Part shown: positions 34,648-43,829 of the stretch, piece by piece
How the letters are laid out: the number at the start of each line of letters is the position of its first letter
Numbering within the stretch: position 1 is the first letter of the stretch
Assembly (NCBI GenBank): GCA_964623055.1
Contig: CAZURK010000014.1
Location: 1 to 64,000 of the forward strand
From: JADHUC01 sp964623055
Lineage (GTDB): Bacteria; Planctomycetota; Planctomycetia; Pirellulales; Pirellulaceae
Reading direction: 5' to 3'
Length of the DNA stretch: 64,000 bases
Program-made: the position numbers and the translations under genes
Notes under the pieces: generated by a model
What the model was told of the DNA's origin: nothing
Seen by the model: only the letters and a program-made list of their open reading frames with translations
Databases searched by the model: none

Positions 34648-35547
34648 ATGACCAGCCGAAGATATCTCGTTCTGGTGGCCGCAACGGTTTTTGCCCTCTG
34701 CGTCATCACCTCGGCGGAACAGAAGGTTCTGCACGAAGAGCAGTCGCCTTACAGCACCATCATTGTCACGGAAGACGAAGAGGGATTGCTCACCTTGTGG
34801 TTCGAGAAGGACGGCGCCAAACAGAGTGTGGTGAAGCCCGGCGATCCGGATCATATTGAACTTCCGTACGCAGAGGTCATGCCCGTAGGTCTCGCTCTCG
34901 TTGACAATCCGCAGCGCGTGCTGGTCGTTGGCCTTGGTGGCGGCACGATTCCCAGCTTCCTCCGCAAGCACTACCCGCGACTGACGATCGACGTGGTGGA
35001 CATCGATCCGGTTGTGGTCAAGGTGGCGAAGAGGTTCTTCGGGTTCCGCGAGGATGCAAACATGCGCGCGTACGTGGACGACGGGCGGAAATTCATCAAA
35101 AAGTGCCGGAATTGCTATGATGTCATCTTCCTCGATGCTTTCGGAGCCGAGAACGTCCCCTACGACTTGGCAACGCAGGAGTTCCTCCAGGAAGTGCGTC
35201 TAGCCCTGACGCCCAAAGGCGTTGTTGTGGGAAATATCTGGAGTCGCAGTTCGAATCCCCTTTACGATTCCATGGTTCGGACCTATCAGGAGGTGTTCGA
35301 CGAGTTGTACATACTGGATGTCCGAGCTAGAGGGAACAAGATCCTCATTGCCCTCCCGCGCAAGGAACGGCTCAGTCGAAACGATATGGCGCGACGGGTC
35401 AAAACGGTATCCAGAAAGCGAAACTTCCCTTTCGACATGGGAGATCACGTAACCTACGGCTACAACTACGCGGTAGAGAAGAACTCGGACGGCCAAGTGC
35501 TGAAGGACGAAAACAAGCCGGTTTCCTCCGAAGACGGTTCTCAGTAA
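34648..35547 (+). CDS. Exported or anchored spermidine-synthase-like protein
   Basis: 299 residues from the ATG at 34648, which is preceded by CAGGAGG; a longer frame starts at 34570. An N-terminal hydrophobic segment (YLVLVAATVFALCVITSAE) should export or anchor it. The core is a Rossmann methyltransferase-like polyamine synthase fold: VLVVGLGGGTIPSFLRKH, IDVVDIDPVVVKVAKRFFG, VDDGRKFIKK, and YDVIFLDAFGAENVP with the catalytic-type Asp. The family moves aminopropyl groups from decarboxylated AdoMet, but exported relatives lack a known donor outside the cytoplasm. Function uncertain. Confidence 0.75.
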   Translation: MTSRRYLVLVAATVFALCVITSAEQKVLHEEQSPYSTIIVTEDEEGLLTLWFEKDGAKQSVVKPGDPDHIELPYAEVMPVGLALVDNPQRVLVVGLGGGTIPSFLRKHYPRLTIDVVDIDPVVVKVAKRFFGFREDANMRAYVDDGRKFIKKCRNCYDVIFLDAFGAENVPYDLATQEFLQEVRLALTPKGVVVGNIWSRSSNPLYDSMVRTYQEVFDELYILDVRARGNKILIALPRKERLSRNDMARRVKTVSRKRNFPFDMGDHVTYGYNYAVEKNSDGQVLKDENKPVSSEDGSQ

Positions 35548-35579
35548 TCGTCAGCACGGCGTCCCCGGACGTACGGTAC

Positions 35580-35627
35580 GTGGGGCACGATTCCATCGTG
35601 CCGAGGCACGTTGGAAACGTGCCCCAC
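35580..35627. repeat. Double hairpin repeat
   Basis: GGCACGAT-TCC-ATCGTGCC and GGCACGTT-GGA-AACGTGCC are adjacent small hairpins. The outer arms GTGGGGCACG (35580) and CGTGCCCCAC (ending 35627) also pair, making a cruciform-like unit. It lies between the spermidine-synthase-like and heparinase-like genes. Confidence 0.75.
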
Positions 35628-35682
35628 GGAATGGTCGTGCTGCGACGTAGCGAAAACAGGATTATCAAAGCTGGGAGAACCG

Positions 35683-37866
35683 ATGATGTCTTCCGATGGG
35701 TTTCGACGAGCGGTGTGGATTGCGGTCCTGCTGAGTGTGACGTCGGCTTCTGCAAACGAGTTACCGGATTGGACGGCCAAGATTCGTGGTGACCATCCGC
35801 GGCTTTTCTTCAATGTCAACACGTGGCCGCAGGTGCGCGAGCGGGCGTTGGGTGCCGAGCGTGACTGGTACCTTTCAACAAAGTCGCGCGTAGACCGGTT
35901 GTTGCCGAAGCTGGACGATGCGAGCACGTGGGAGGCCAGCGATCTTGGGCCTCAGTCGGCTCAGTCGGCGTTTGTCTTTCTGGTGGAAAACGACCAGCGG
36001 TATCTCGAACTGGCCAAGACGTGCCTTGATGTCAGCATCCGCTACTACGAACAGTGTTTCAGTGACCGGAAGACCGTTAACTGGTACTCGACATCGCGCG
36101 TGCACGCGATCTGCGCATGGGACTGGATGTACGACCATCTGGGCGAAACGGAACGCGCGGATCTCATGTCGCGGTTGGTTCAAGTGATCGACAACGTGCT
36201 TCAAGCGCGCCCCCGCATCTATCGTGAAAACATGTCGGGCTACAACACCGGCTTCTACGGTGTGCGGAACTGCCTTTGGTTCATCGGCTGTACGGCTTTT
36301 GGCACCGGTATCGAAACCGAACGAGTGAACGAATGGCTGGTTTGGGGGCACGACGAAAACCTGAAGATGCTCGAACACCGGCGGCGGGCATGCGGTGACG
36401 ACGGAGGCGGGGCGTCGCCAACGTTGGGCTATGTGTTCGGAGCGTATCCGTGGGCGGAACAGAACTTCTTCTACACTTGGCTATCCAGCGCCGGGGAAAA
36501 CATCGCCCCCGATTGGCCGCACAGCGCGTGGCTTGCCAACTACGTGATCTGGAATTGGATCGACGCCAAACCGCGGCCGTTCGAGTTCGGTTATGGCGAC
36601 ACGCCGCATACGAGCAACGAGCTGCGCGCGGGACGTCTGTACACGCACATGGCCAATGTCAGGCACCTGTTCGGCAAGTCGGCCCCCGAAGCGGCCGCGC
36701 TGGCCCGCCGCTTACAGGCAAGGCTGCCAAGCCGGTCTCATTCGAGCAGTTGGTTCATCTATCCGTTTCTCCTGACGGAATTGGAGAAATCGCCGGAGCC
36801 GCTGACCCTCGATGACCTTCCGAAGGCGCGCCACTTTGAAAACATGGGCCAAGTGTTCATGCGGTCCGGCACAGGACCACACGATACATATTGTCTGTTC
36901 ACATGCGGCGGCATCCTCGCGCAACATCGACACTTGGATGCACTGAACTTCGTCATTCACCACCGAGGATTCTTGGCCCTGGATTCAGGGACGCGTTATC
37001 TGGAATTCGACAACGGCCAGCACCTGGCCAACTACTTCGCCCAGACCGTGGCCCACAACTGTGTGGTGATCCATCAGCCCGGCGAGCCCCCAGCCCGCTA
37101 CTGGGGCGGCACAGTAGAAGGGAACCACGGTGCCCAGCACAGGCAACTTGGCTCAATCGTCAAGGCATTTGAGACGAACGACGATTTTGTCTATGTAGCC
37201 GGCGATGCGACCAAATGTTACCAACATGGCGAGATTGAGCGTGACGGCCAACCATCGTTGGGCGAGAAGTGCAGTTTGGCAACTCGGCAGTTGGTCTTCC
37301 TGATTCCGAACCACTTCGTCATCTTCGATCGCGTCGTCGCCACAGATCCTGAGTACCGCAAGGACTGGCTGATCCACACCGCGCACGAACCGACAATCGT
37401 GGGCAACACGATTCGCGCCGACCATCGCGATGGCCGCATGATTTGCCGGACCTTGTTGCCGAAGGATGCTGGTTTGACACCGGTGGGAGGCCCCGGCAAG
37501 GAGTTTCTGGCCGCGGGCAAGAATTGGAATATCGTGACTCGCGGACTGAAAGCCGAAAACCTGGCCATGATGGGCCAGTGGCGAGTGGAAGTGACGCCGG
37601 GCGAGCCGCGTCAGGAAGACGTCTTCCTGCACGTCATCCAAGTCGGCGATCAGAAGCTCCAGGCAATGGACACGGCGGAACTGCTCCAGACTGACAAAAC
37701 TGCAGGGGTTCGCCTACGTTGCGGCAAAACGACGTGGGAAGTCGCATTCAATGAGTCCGGCGAGTTGCGAGGGCACATCCGCCGCACTGGCGATCGCCCC
37801 GCCGTGGACCGAACGTTGACAACGACGATCGAGCCCCAGCGCGGGATCATGGCGAGAACTGAATGA
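35683..37866 (+). CDS. Exported heparinase II/III-like protein
   Basis: 727 residues from the ATG at 35683 (GGGAGAACCG upstream), giving a signal peptide (WIAVLLSVTSASA). The helical part (residues 40-390) includes SRVHAICAWDWMYDHLGE and YNTGFYGVRNCLWFIGCTAF; the C-terminal beta-sandwich contains MRSGTGPHDTYCLFTCGG, ILAQHRHLDALNFVIHHRG and FAQTVAHNCVVIHQPGE. The His-rich HRHLDALNF and HNCVVIHQ blocks are typical of the heparinase II/III fold. Only weakly like the 6833-9160 gene. A distinct substrate is probable. Confidence 0.82.
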   Translation: MMSSDGFRRAVWIAVLLSVTSASANELPDWTAKIRGDHPRLFFNVNTWPQVRERALGAERDWYLSTKSRVDRLLPKLDDASTWEASDLGPQSAQSAFVFLVENDQRYLELAKTCLDVSIRYYEQCFSDRKTVNWYSTSRVHAICAWDWMYDHLGETERADLMSRLVQVIDNVLQARPRIYRENMSGYNTGFYGVRNCLWFIGCTAFGTGIETERVNEWLVWGHDENLKMLEHRRRACGDDGGGASPTLGYVFGAYPWAEQNFFYTWLSSAGENIAPDWPHSAWLANYVIWNWIDAKPRPFEFGYGDTPHTSNELRAGRLYTHMANVRHLFGKSAPEAAALARRLQARLPSRSHSSSWFIYPFLLTELEKSPEPLTLDDLPKARHFENMGQVFMRSGTGPHDTYCLFTCGGILAQHRHLDALNFVIHHRGFLALDSGTRYLEFDNGQHLANYFAQTVAHNCVVIHQPGEPPARYWGGTVEGNHGAQHRQLGSIVKAFETNDDFVYVAGDATKCYQHGEIERDGQPSLGEKCSLATRQLVFLIPNHFVIFDRVVATDPEYRKDWLIHTAHEPTIVGNTIRADHRDGRMICRTLLPKDAGLTPVGGPGKEFLAAGKNWNIVTRGLKAENLAMMGQWRVEVTPGEPRQEDVFLHVIQVGDQKLQAMDTAELLQTDKTAGVRLRCGKTTWEVAFNESGELRGHIRRTGDRPAVDRTLTTTIEPQRGIMARTE

Positions 37867-37897
37867 CCAATGACCAAGCACCAATGACCAACGTCCC
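37861..37897. repeat. AATGACCAA direct-repeat run
   Basis: AATGACCAATGACCAAGCAC followed by CAATGACCAACG gives three near copies of (C/A)AATGACCAA spanning the heparinase stop. Translated on the reverse strand it gives LVIGHW-like heptads, a low-complexity repeat seen in several bacterial phyla. Confidence 0.55.
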
Positions 37898-38028
37898 CTT
37901 TTTCGACTGAAGCCTGGACTCCAACAACCGCCCGCGCCATAGCACGAATATATTACTTTTGGTGTATCATCACCTGCGGATTCTCGGGCGAACATTGGCA
38001 AGAAATCACCATGACATAAGGGGAGGAA

Positions 38029-39606
38029 ATGGCTATGGGCGAAAACAAACTGTCGAGATTTGCGCGTCGTGATTTGTTGAAGGGGGCTGTCGCCGCGTCC
38101 CTGGCTGCGGTACCGGGATCATCGTTCGGACAGCAGATATCCGTGGAGCAATCGGGATCGAAAGCTCAGTCAGGCAAATCCTCGCCAATCGTAGAAGAGA
38201 ACAAGAAGGACGGTGCCACCGACTGGCAATTGACTCGGGTTCGGCTGGATCGCAGCCGGGGCTTTCGATCTCCGTGGATCGAAGGGTATTGCTCGAGACA
38301 GAGCGTCCAAGCGGGCGAGTCGATCGACATCATGGTTTCCACAAACCCGGCTGAACGGTTTCAGATCGAGATCTTTCGCACAGGCTATTACGGCGGCCGC
38401 GGGGCGCGGCTGATGACGAAGCTGGGGCCATTCGATGGGAAGACGCAGCCGACGCCCGAACCGGGTGACCGGGCGTTGATCGAGTGCAAATGGGAGCCCA
38501 CCACAACTTTGACAATCCCGGACGACTGGGTCAGTGGTGTCTATCTTGGCCGGCTGACGTTGCTGACCGGCGATCCGACGAAGGCCGCGTGGCAGAGCTA
38601 CGTAGTGTTCATCGTCCGCGACGGCCGGCCGGCGGATATTCTGCTTCAGTGCAGCGACAACACCTGGCAGGCATACAACCGCTGGCCCGACAACTACTCG
38701 GTATACACGCACCCGAAAGGCAACCAGGGACCATGGGCCGACGTGAGCTTCGATCGTCCGTACGCCAAATACGCGCAGATCTACGAGAATCCGCAGTCGA
38801 TGGGTTCCGGCGAATGGCTATGCTTCGAGTTCCCCTTTGCCTACTGGCTGGAGCAGCACGGGTACGACGTCACATATTGCTCGAACAGCGACATGATTAC
38901 CCCGGACCACGGGCTCAGGTGCAAGGCGTTTCTGAGCATCGGACATGACGAATACTGGGATATCCGCCAGTACCACAGCGTCGTGAAGATGCGAGAGGCG
39001 GGCGTCAATTTGCTGTTCTTCTCCGGCAATTCCGTTTGTTGGGTCAGTCCCTTTCGTGAAAGCAGCGACGGTCGGCCGAATCGGATCATCTTCCGCGGCG
39101 GACCGTATGGCGGTAAGTATCAGTACGCCGAAAAACGCCACAAGGAACACGGTCCGTTTCCGCATCGCGGCCCCGACGAAGGCTATCTGATGGGCGCACG
39201 AAACGTCTCGCCCGTCAACGGCGGCGGCGATTGGATCGTAACCAAGCCGGATCACTGGATGTTCGAGAATACCGGCATGAAGAAGGGCGACTCTATTCCT
39301 GGGTTGATCGGCTGGGAATACCACGGAGACCCGCCCGCCCACTTACCAGGCCTTGAGGTCGTCGCCGAGGGCACTGCGCTGCAAGGCGGCGTGAACCCGC
39401 AGCACTGGACCGCCACCATCTACCCCGGTCCTAAGAACAATTTCGTGTTCAACGCCGCGACGATATTCTGGTGCCAGGATCTGTCCCGTCCGCCAGGCCA
39501 CATGTTGCCGTGGTCCCATTGGAGCCGACCCCACGGCCCCGACGAACGCGTCCAAACAATCACGCACAACCTGCTGAAACGGGCCATCGGGGGCGACTCG
39601 GGATGA
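38029..39606 (+). CDS. Tat-exported N,N-dimethylformamidase large-subunit-like protein
   Basis: 525 residues. Twin-arginine signal (RFARRDLLKGAVAASLAAV), then a region matching the beta subunit of dimethylformamidase: FRTGYYGGRGARLM near residue 115, VSGVYLGRLTLL, VVFIVRDGRPADILLQCSDN, TWQAYNRWPDNYSVY, FEFPFAYWLEQHGYDVTYCS, SIGHDEYWDIRQYHSV and LLFFSGNSVCWV. These are ordered as in the DMFA2 family. The enzyme hydrolyses a C-N amide bond; the true substrate of planctomycete homologues is unknown. GGGGAGGAAATG precedes the start. Confidence 0.8.
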   Translation: MAMGENKLSRFARRDLLKGAVAASLAAVPGSSFGQQISVEQSGSKAQSGKSSPIVEENKKDGATDWQLTRVRLDRSRGFRSPWIEGYCSRQSVQAGESIDIMVSTNPAERFQIEIFRTGYYGGRGARLMTKLGPFDGKTQPTPEPGDRALIECKWEPTTTLTIPDDWVSGVYLGRLTLLTGDPTKAAWQSYVVFIVRDGRPADILLQCSDNTWQAYNRWPDNYSVYTHPKGNQGPWADVSFDRPYAKYAQIYENPQSMGSGEWLCFEFPFAYWLEQHGYDVTYCSNSDMITPDHGLRCKAFLSIGHDEYWDIRQYHSVVKMREAGVNLLFFSGNSVCWVSPFRESSDGRPNRIIFRGGPYGGKYQYAEKRHKEHGPFPHRGPDEGYLMGARNVSPVNGGGDWIVTKPDHWMFENTGMKKGDSIPGLIGWEYHGDPPAHLPGLEVVAEGTALQGGVNPQHWTATIYPGPKNNFVFNAATIFWCQDLSRPPGHMLPWSHWSRPHGPDERVQTITHNLLKRAIGGDSG

Positions 39607-39706
39607 CCTGACAGTTGGCCACAATTGACCCGACAGACTATAATGTAGACGTGGGCAGGATTCACTCGTGACCGTGCTGCCCGATTTCCCTCTGTGGATC
39701 GCCGCC

Positions 39707-40393
39707 ATGGCCACTGCCGTTCTGATCGAAGAACAGATCGAGATTCCCGCCATCTCTCAGGGCTTGCCCGAGTTTCGTCGCTGGGCGACGTCGGACGAAT
39801 TCCCAGAGACAGGTCGCATTGATTTCATTGCCGGACGCATCGAGGTGGACATGTCGCCCGAAGATCTCCACACCCACGGCACGCCAAAGACCGAGTTGAT
39901 CGTCGTCATCGGAAGACGTGTTCGAGAAGCAGGACTCGGCGAGCTGTATACGGATCGCGCTCGCGTCTCTTGCCAGTCAGCAAATCTATCCGTGGAACCG
40001 GACATCGTATTCGTGTCCAACGAAAGGCTGAACGAAGGCCGAGTTCGATTGGTCCCCAAGTCATCGGAGGCGACGGACCGGTACGTCGAGCTAGAAGGAC
40101 CACCGGATCTGATTGTCGAGATCGTCAGCGACTCGTCCGTGCGCAAGGACACCGAACGTTTGCCGAGCCGATACTGGGAAGCTGGAGTGCGGGAGTACTG
40201 GCTGGTCGACGCCCGTGGCCGTGAACTCGTGTTCCGCATCCACCGTCACGGCGAGTCGGGCTACGAGCCGGCTCCGAACGACGACGATCATTTCCAGTAC
40301 TCCGCCGTACTCGACCACTGGTATCGACTCGACCGCACCCGCAACCGTCACGGGCGCCTGCAGTACACATTGCAGGAAAGAGCGGGGGCTTGA
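39707..40393 (+). CDS. Uma2-family (DUF820) PD-(D/E)xK nuclease-like protein
   Basis: 228 residues from the ATG at 39707; an upstream GTG at 39668 would extend it by 13 and cannot be excluded. The family marks are FIAGRIEVDMSPEDLHTHGT, NLSVEPDIVFVSNERL, PDLIVEIVSDSSVRKDTER and RYWEAGVREYWLVDARGREL. The E-P-D, E-I-V-S and W-L-V-D blocks form the PD-(D/E)xK fold. Biological role of Uma2 proteins is unknown; they are numerous in planctomycetes and cyanobacteria and often occur as accessory genes. Confidence 0.85.
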   Translation: MATAVLIEEQIEIPAISQGLPEFRRWATSDEFPETGRIDFIAGRIEVDMSPEDLHTHGTPKTELIVVIGRRVREAGLGELYTDRARVSCQSANLSVEPDIVFVSNERLNEGRVRLVPKSSEATDRYVELEGPPDLIVEIVSDSSVRKDTERLPSRYWEAGVREYWLVDARGRELVFRIHRHGESGYEPAPNDDDHFQYSAVLDHWYRLDRTRNRHGRLQYTLQERAGA

Positions 40394-40447
40394 GGCTACT
40401 CCGTTCGGTATGCCAAGCCGCATTTTCTTGGCCCTTCCGATGACATG

Positions 40448-41368
40448 TCACCGTGGACCTGCATCCGCGTACCGCGCGCTAACACGCGCATCTCCCCTAG
40501 CCTCGGAGAAGAGCTGATCGATGGCCTCGTGGTCATATGTGACGCTCCGTGGATCGCCATCGTCGTAGTGGTAGATGATCGGGTGTAGCCTATCCTCGTC
40601 GGCCTTGGTGCCCACTGCGAAGATTTGCCTTTCCGGCCCGACGCAGTCCATCCATCGCAACGCGACATCGTCGTCACCGATCCGCCAATCCTCGCGTGGG
40701 ATGTCGGCTCCGCTTGTGTGCCGGGCTCGGATCGGCGGCTCAGGCAGACCAATAAAACTGTACCTGTATCCAGCCAGCAGAGGTGTAGCGTCAATATCGA
40801 CGTATCCCCGTTCGTTCGCCGGGAAAACGAATTCCCTTTGGTTCACATCGCCCTGCAGCCATCGGTTTGACGCCCGCTTTTCGATGAGTAGCGGCCCACG
40901 GTAGCCGTCGGGCACGACGACGGTAATCCTCGCCCTCGGTTCGCGGTAAAGCCGAATCGTGGCTCGTCGGCCACGGATCTTCTCGGTATCGGGGTGATAG
41001 GCGATGGGCACGCGGTTGCCGTCTGTACTCCTCGCCGAGGATTCGAGGTAGCCGGAAGCCCCGACTCGCCAAGTGATCCAGGCAAAGTCGGCCACGCGGA
41101 TTTCCGTTCGCCCCTCATTGTCCGTGCTGCGCCGCTCGTTTTCGGGCCTGTTGACCATGAACGGCCAACTCAAGTCGATGCCCACGGGCGAATACCGCAC
41201 ACGCACCGTCGCCCCCTCGATCGGATGATCTGTTTCCGCGTCCAGCACTAAGACACTGACCGGTTTCCGGGTATAGATGGCCAGGCAACCGCATTGGGTC
41301 ACACAAACCGCGACAGGAAGAAACAGAAGCGTAGCCTGATAGAACTTGACCACGGCCTGCATCCACAT
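40448..41368 (-). CDS. Lipoprotein with carboxypeptidase-regulatory-like domain
   Basis: 306 residues from the ATG at 41368, chosen because it starts a hydrophobic export signal (ATLLFLPVAVCVTQCGC) with a plausible lipobox TQCGC. A beta-sandwich domain begins KPVSVLVLDAETDHPIEGAT and continues RRSTDNEGRTEIRVADF, matching CarboxypepD_reg/transthyretin-like repeats. The remaining ~170 residues (PLLIEKRASNRWLQGDVNQ, YRYSFIGLPEPPIRARHTSG) have no recognised domain. Anchored envelope protein of unknown role. A longer frame to 41437 exists. Confidence 0.6.
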   Translation of the reverse strand: MWMQAVVKFYQATLLFLPVAVCVTQCGCLAIYTRKPVSVLVLDAETDHPIEGATVRVRYSPVGIDLSWPFMVNRPENERRSTDNEGRTEIRVADFAWITWRVGASGYLESSARSTDGNRVPIAYHPDTEKIRGRRATIRLYREPRARITVVVPDGYRGPLLIEKRASNRWLQGDVNQREFVFPANERGYVDIDATPLLAGYRYSFIGLPEPPIRARHTSGADIPREDWRIGDDDVALRWMDCVGPERQIFAVGTKADEDRLHPIIYHYDDGDPRSVTYDHEAIDQLFSEARGDARVSARYADAGPR

Positions 41369-41569
41369 GATGTAAGGGTTGTCCGAGCTCAGGCAAGAGG
41401 AAGTGCGGCTTGTAGTGCGTGAGGGGCTGCAGGTCAAGGTCGTTTTTCAAAGTCATGGCCCAGTGCCATTCACGGCTTTCGGAACAACTGCATCATGGTA
41501 TGCTAGGCGGGTGTCCAATGATAGCGTCGCTGTTTCCGTGCCGCCTATCTCTGAACCATCCGAAACCGG

Positions 41570-41591
41570 GGACGGACTTGAAAGTCCGTCC
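41570..41591. repeat. Perfect hairpin, same family as 6662-6683
   Basis: GGACGGACTT-GA-AAGTCCGTCC, a perfect 10-bp stem, 25 bases upstream of the pta start codon. Confidence 0.7.
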
Positions 41592-41616
41592 TGCCTAGCA
41601 GGATTCGACGAGAGCT

Positions 41617-43728
41617 ATGGCAAACAGCTTGTATATCGCATCGACCGAACCGCGGAGCAGCAAGTCGTTGGTTGCGTTGGGCGTCCTGGAGCTCTTGTCG
41701 CATCGCATCCAGAAAATCGGCTTCTTTCGGCCGGTGATTCGCGCTGGCGTTGAACTCGACAACGACATCGAACTGGTCCGTCGCCGGTACAGCCTGCCTC
41801 TGCCGTACGAATCGTTGTACGCGGCCACTCATGAAGACGCCCGCCATTTGGCCGCCAGCGGTCGGATGGATGAACTGTTGGAGAACATCCTGGCGAAATA
41901 CAAGGCCCTTGAACGGCAGTGCGATTTCGTCGTATGTGAAGGAACCGATTTCAGTGGCGTCGCGACCGCGTTCGAATTCGATTTCAATGCCCAGGTGGCC
42001 AACCACTTGGGCTGCCCCGTTTTGATTGCCGCCAATGGTCGTGCTAAGACCAAAGGGGAAGTCATCGGATTCGTTCACGCGGCGCGCGAGGCGTTCCAGG
42101 ACGAAGGTTGTGAGATCGCGGCGACGGTGGTCAATCGCGTTGAACCGGAAATCGTCGAAGAGGTGCGTGAGCAGCTCGTTGCTGCGTGGCCGCACGAGGA
42201 CCCAATCTACGTCCTGCCCCAGGTCGAGATCCTCAGCAAGCCCACCGTTGGCGAGATTGCCGATGCGCTGGGAGGCAAATGCCTGCATAGCGCCGAGGAT
42301 CAGATGAAACGCGAGGTGCGCCAATACAAAGTCGCGGCCATGCACCTACCGAACTTCTTGGACCACGTCCAGGAAGGGACGCTTGTCGTCACGCCGGGCG
42401 ATCGAGCGGACATTGTGCTTGGCAGCCTTGCCACGGTTTTCTCGGACACCTATCCCATCATCGCGGGTATCGTGTTGACCGGCGGATTGGACTTGGCACC
42501 GCAACTGCAGCGGATGATCGAAGGCTTCGGACGGTCTGTGGTACCGGTGATCAGCGTTCCCACTGACACCTTTGAAACCGCCACGCGAATCGACGACGTA
42601 AACGCTCTGATCACGCCGGACAACGATCGCAAAATCGCGTCGGCGCTGGGTGTATTCGAATCCAGCATCGACCTGCCGCAGTTGGAGCAGCGGATTGCCG
42701 TTTCGCGTTCGGACCGGATCACGCCGTTGATGTTCGAGTACGAACTGATCGAACGGGCCAAAGCGTCGCGCCAGCACGTCGTGTTGCCCGAAGGCACCGA
42801 CGAACGCATCCTGCGAGCCAGCGAGATTCTGCTGCGGCGCGAGGTGGTCGATATCACATTGCTGGGTGCCGAAGCGGAAATCCGCGAGAAGATCTCGTCG
42901 CTCGGGTTGGATCTGGAAGGCGCAGACGTAGTCGATCCAAACCAGTCGCAGTTGCACGATGATTTCGCGCAAGCCTACTTCGGGCTGCGGCAGCACAAGG
43001 GAATCAACGAGGACGTGGCCCACGATGTGATGCGCGACGTCAGCTACTTCGGCACGATGATGGTCTACAAAGGCCTGGTCGATGCGATGGTGTCAGGCGC
43101 CGCGCATACGACGGCTCATACGATCCGGCCGTCGTTCGAGTTCATCAAGACGAGGCCGGGGTGCTCGATTGTGTCGAGTGTGTTCTTCATGTGCCTGGAG
43201 GACCGCGTTCTGGTGTACGGCGACTGTGCGATCATCCCCAATCCGACTCCGCCGCAATTGGCCGACATCGCCATTAGCTCGGCCGAAACGGCCCAGATGT
43301 TCGGGGTCGATCCGCTGGTCGCCATGTTGTCTTACTCGAGCGGCAAGTCCGGCATAGGCGAGGACGTGGACAAGGTCAGAGAAGCGACGCGGCTGGTCCG
43401 CGAATTGCGCCCCGAATTAAAGGTCGACGGCCCCATCCAATACGACGCGGCCGTCGATGCCAGTGTCGCGCGAAAGAAAATGCCGGGCAGCGAGGTGGCC
43501 GGGCGAGCGAGCGTGTTCATCTTCCCCGATTTGAACACGGGCAACAACACGTACAAAGCCGTCCAACGCTCGTCCGGCGCTGTTGCCATCGGCCCGGTGC
43601 TGCAAGGTCTCAAAAAGCCCGTCAACGATCTTAGCCGCGGTTGCACCGTGCCCGACATCGTGAATACCGTCGCGATTACTGCAATTCAAGCCCAGTCTGC
43701 CAACGCGACTCGGTCGCAGCCAGTGTAG
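41617..43728 (+). CDS. pta: Phosphate acetyltransferase
   Basis: 703 residues, the full three-domain type. The N-terminal BioD-like domain starts LYIASTEPRSSKSLVALGVL; a central DRTGG region (PGDRADIVLGSLATVF, GIVLTGGL, VISVPTDTFETA) follows; the C-terminal PTA domain begins LMFEYELIERAKASRQHVVLP and contains VDAMVSGAAHTTAHTIRP and YSSGKSGIGEDVDKVREAT. It converts acetyl-CoA and phosphate to acetyl-phosphate. It is followed by ackA, 101 bases on, so the pair forms the acetate/acetyl-CoA switch. GAGAGC upstream of the ATG is only a weak ribosome binding site. Confidence 0.92.
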   Translation: MANSLYIASTEPRSSKSLVALGVLELLSHRIQKIGFFRPVIRAGVELDNDIELVRRRYSLPLPYESLYAATHEDARHLAASGRMDELLENILAKYKALERQCDFVVCEGTDFSGVATAFEFDFNAQVANHLGCPVLIAANGRAKTKGEVIGFVHAAREAFQDEGCEIAATVVNRVEPEIVEEVREQLVAAWPHEDPIYVLPQVEILSKPTVGEIADALGGKCLHSAEDQMKREVRQYKVAAMHLPNFLDHVQEGTLVVTPGDRADIVLGSLATVFSDTYPIIAGIVLTGGLDLAPQLQRMIEGFGRSVVPVISVPTDTFETATRIDDVNALITPDNDRKIASALGVFESSIDLPQLEQRIAVSRSDRITPLMFEYELIERAKASRQHVVLPEGTDERILRASEILLRREVVDITLLGAEAEIREKISSLGLDLEGADVVDPNQSQLHDDFAQAYFGLRQHKGINEDVAHDVMRDVSYFGTMMVYKGLVDAMVSGAAHTTAHTIRPSFEFIKTRPGCSIVSSVFFMCLEDRVLVYGDCAIIPNPTPPQLADIAISSAETAQMFGVDPLVAMLSYSSGKSGIGEDVDKVREATRLVRELRPELKVDGPIQYDAAVDASVARKKMPGSEVAGRASVFIFPDLNTGNNTYKAVQRSSGAVAIGPVLQGLKKPVNDLSRGCTVPDIVNTVAITAIQAQSANATRSQPV

Positions 43729-43782
43729 CCATCTCGCTCCGCGAGATGGGGCTCCGTCTCGCGGAGCGAGACGGCTACACTG
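43721..43782. repeat. 29-bp inverted repeat after pta
   Basis: Arm 43721-43749 (CAGTGTAGCCATCTCGCTCC...) overlaps the pta stop codon and pairs with 43754-43782 at 27 of 29 positions around a 4-nt loop. Stem-loop in the pta-ackA spacer; it may reduce ackA transcription or stabilise the pta transcript. Confidence 0.75.
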
Positions 43783-43829
43783 ATGCACACGGCCCGTTTC
43801 ACGATACACAGAAACTCTGAAGGTTCATC

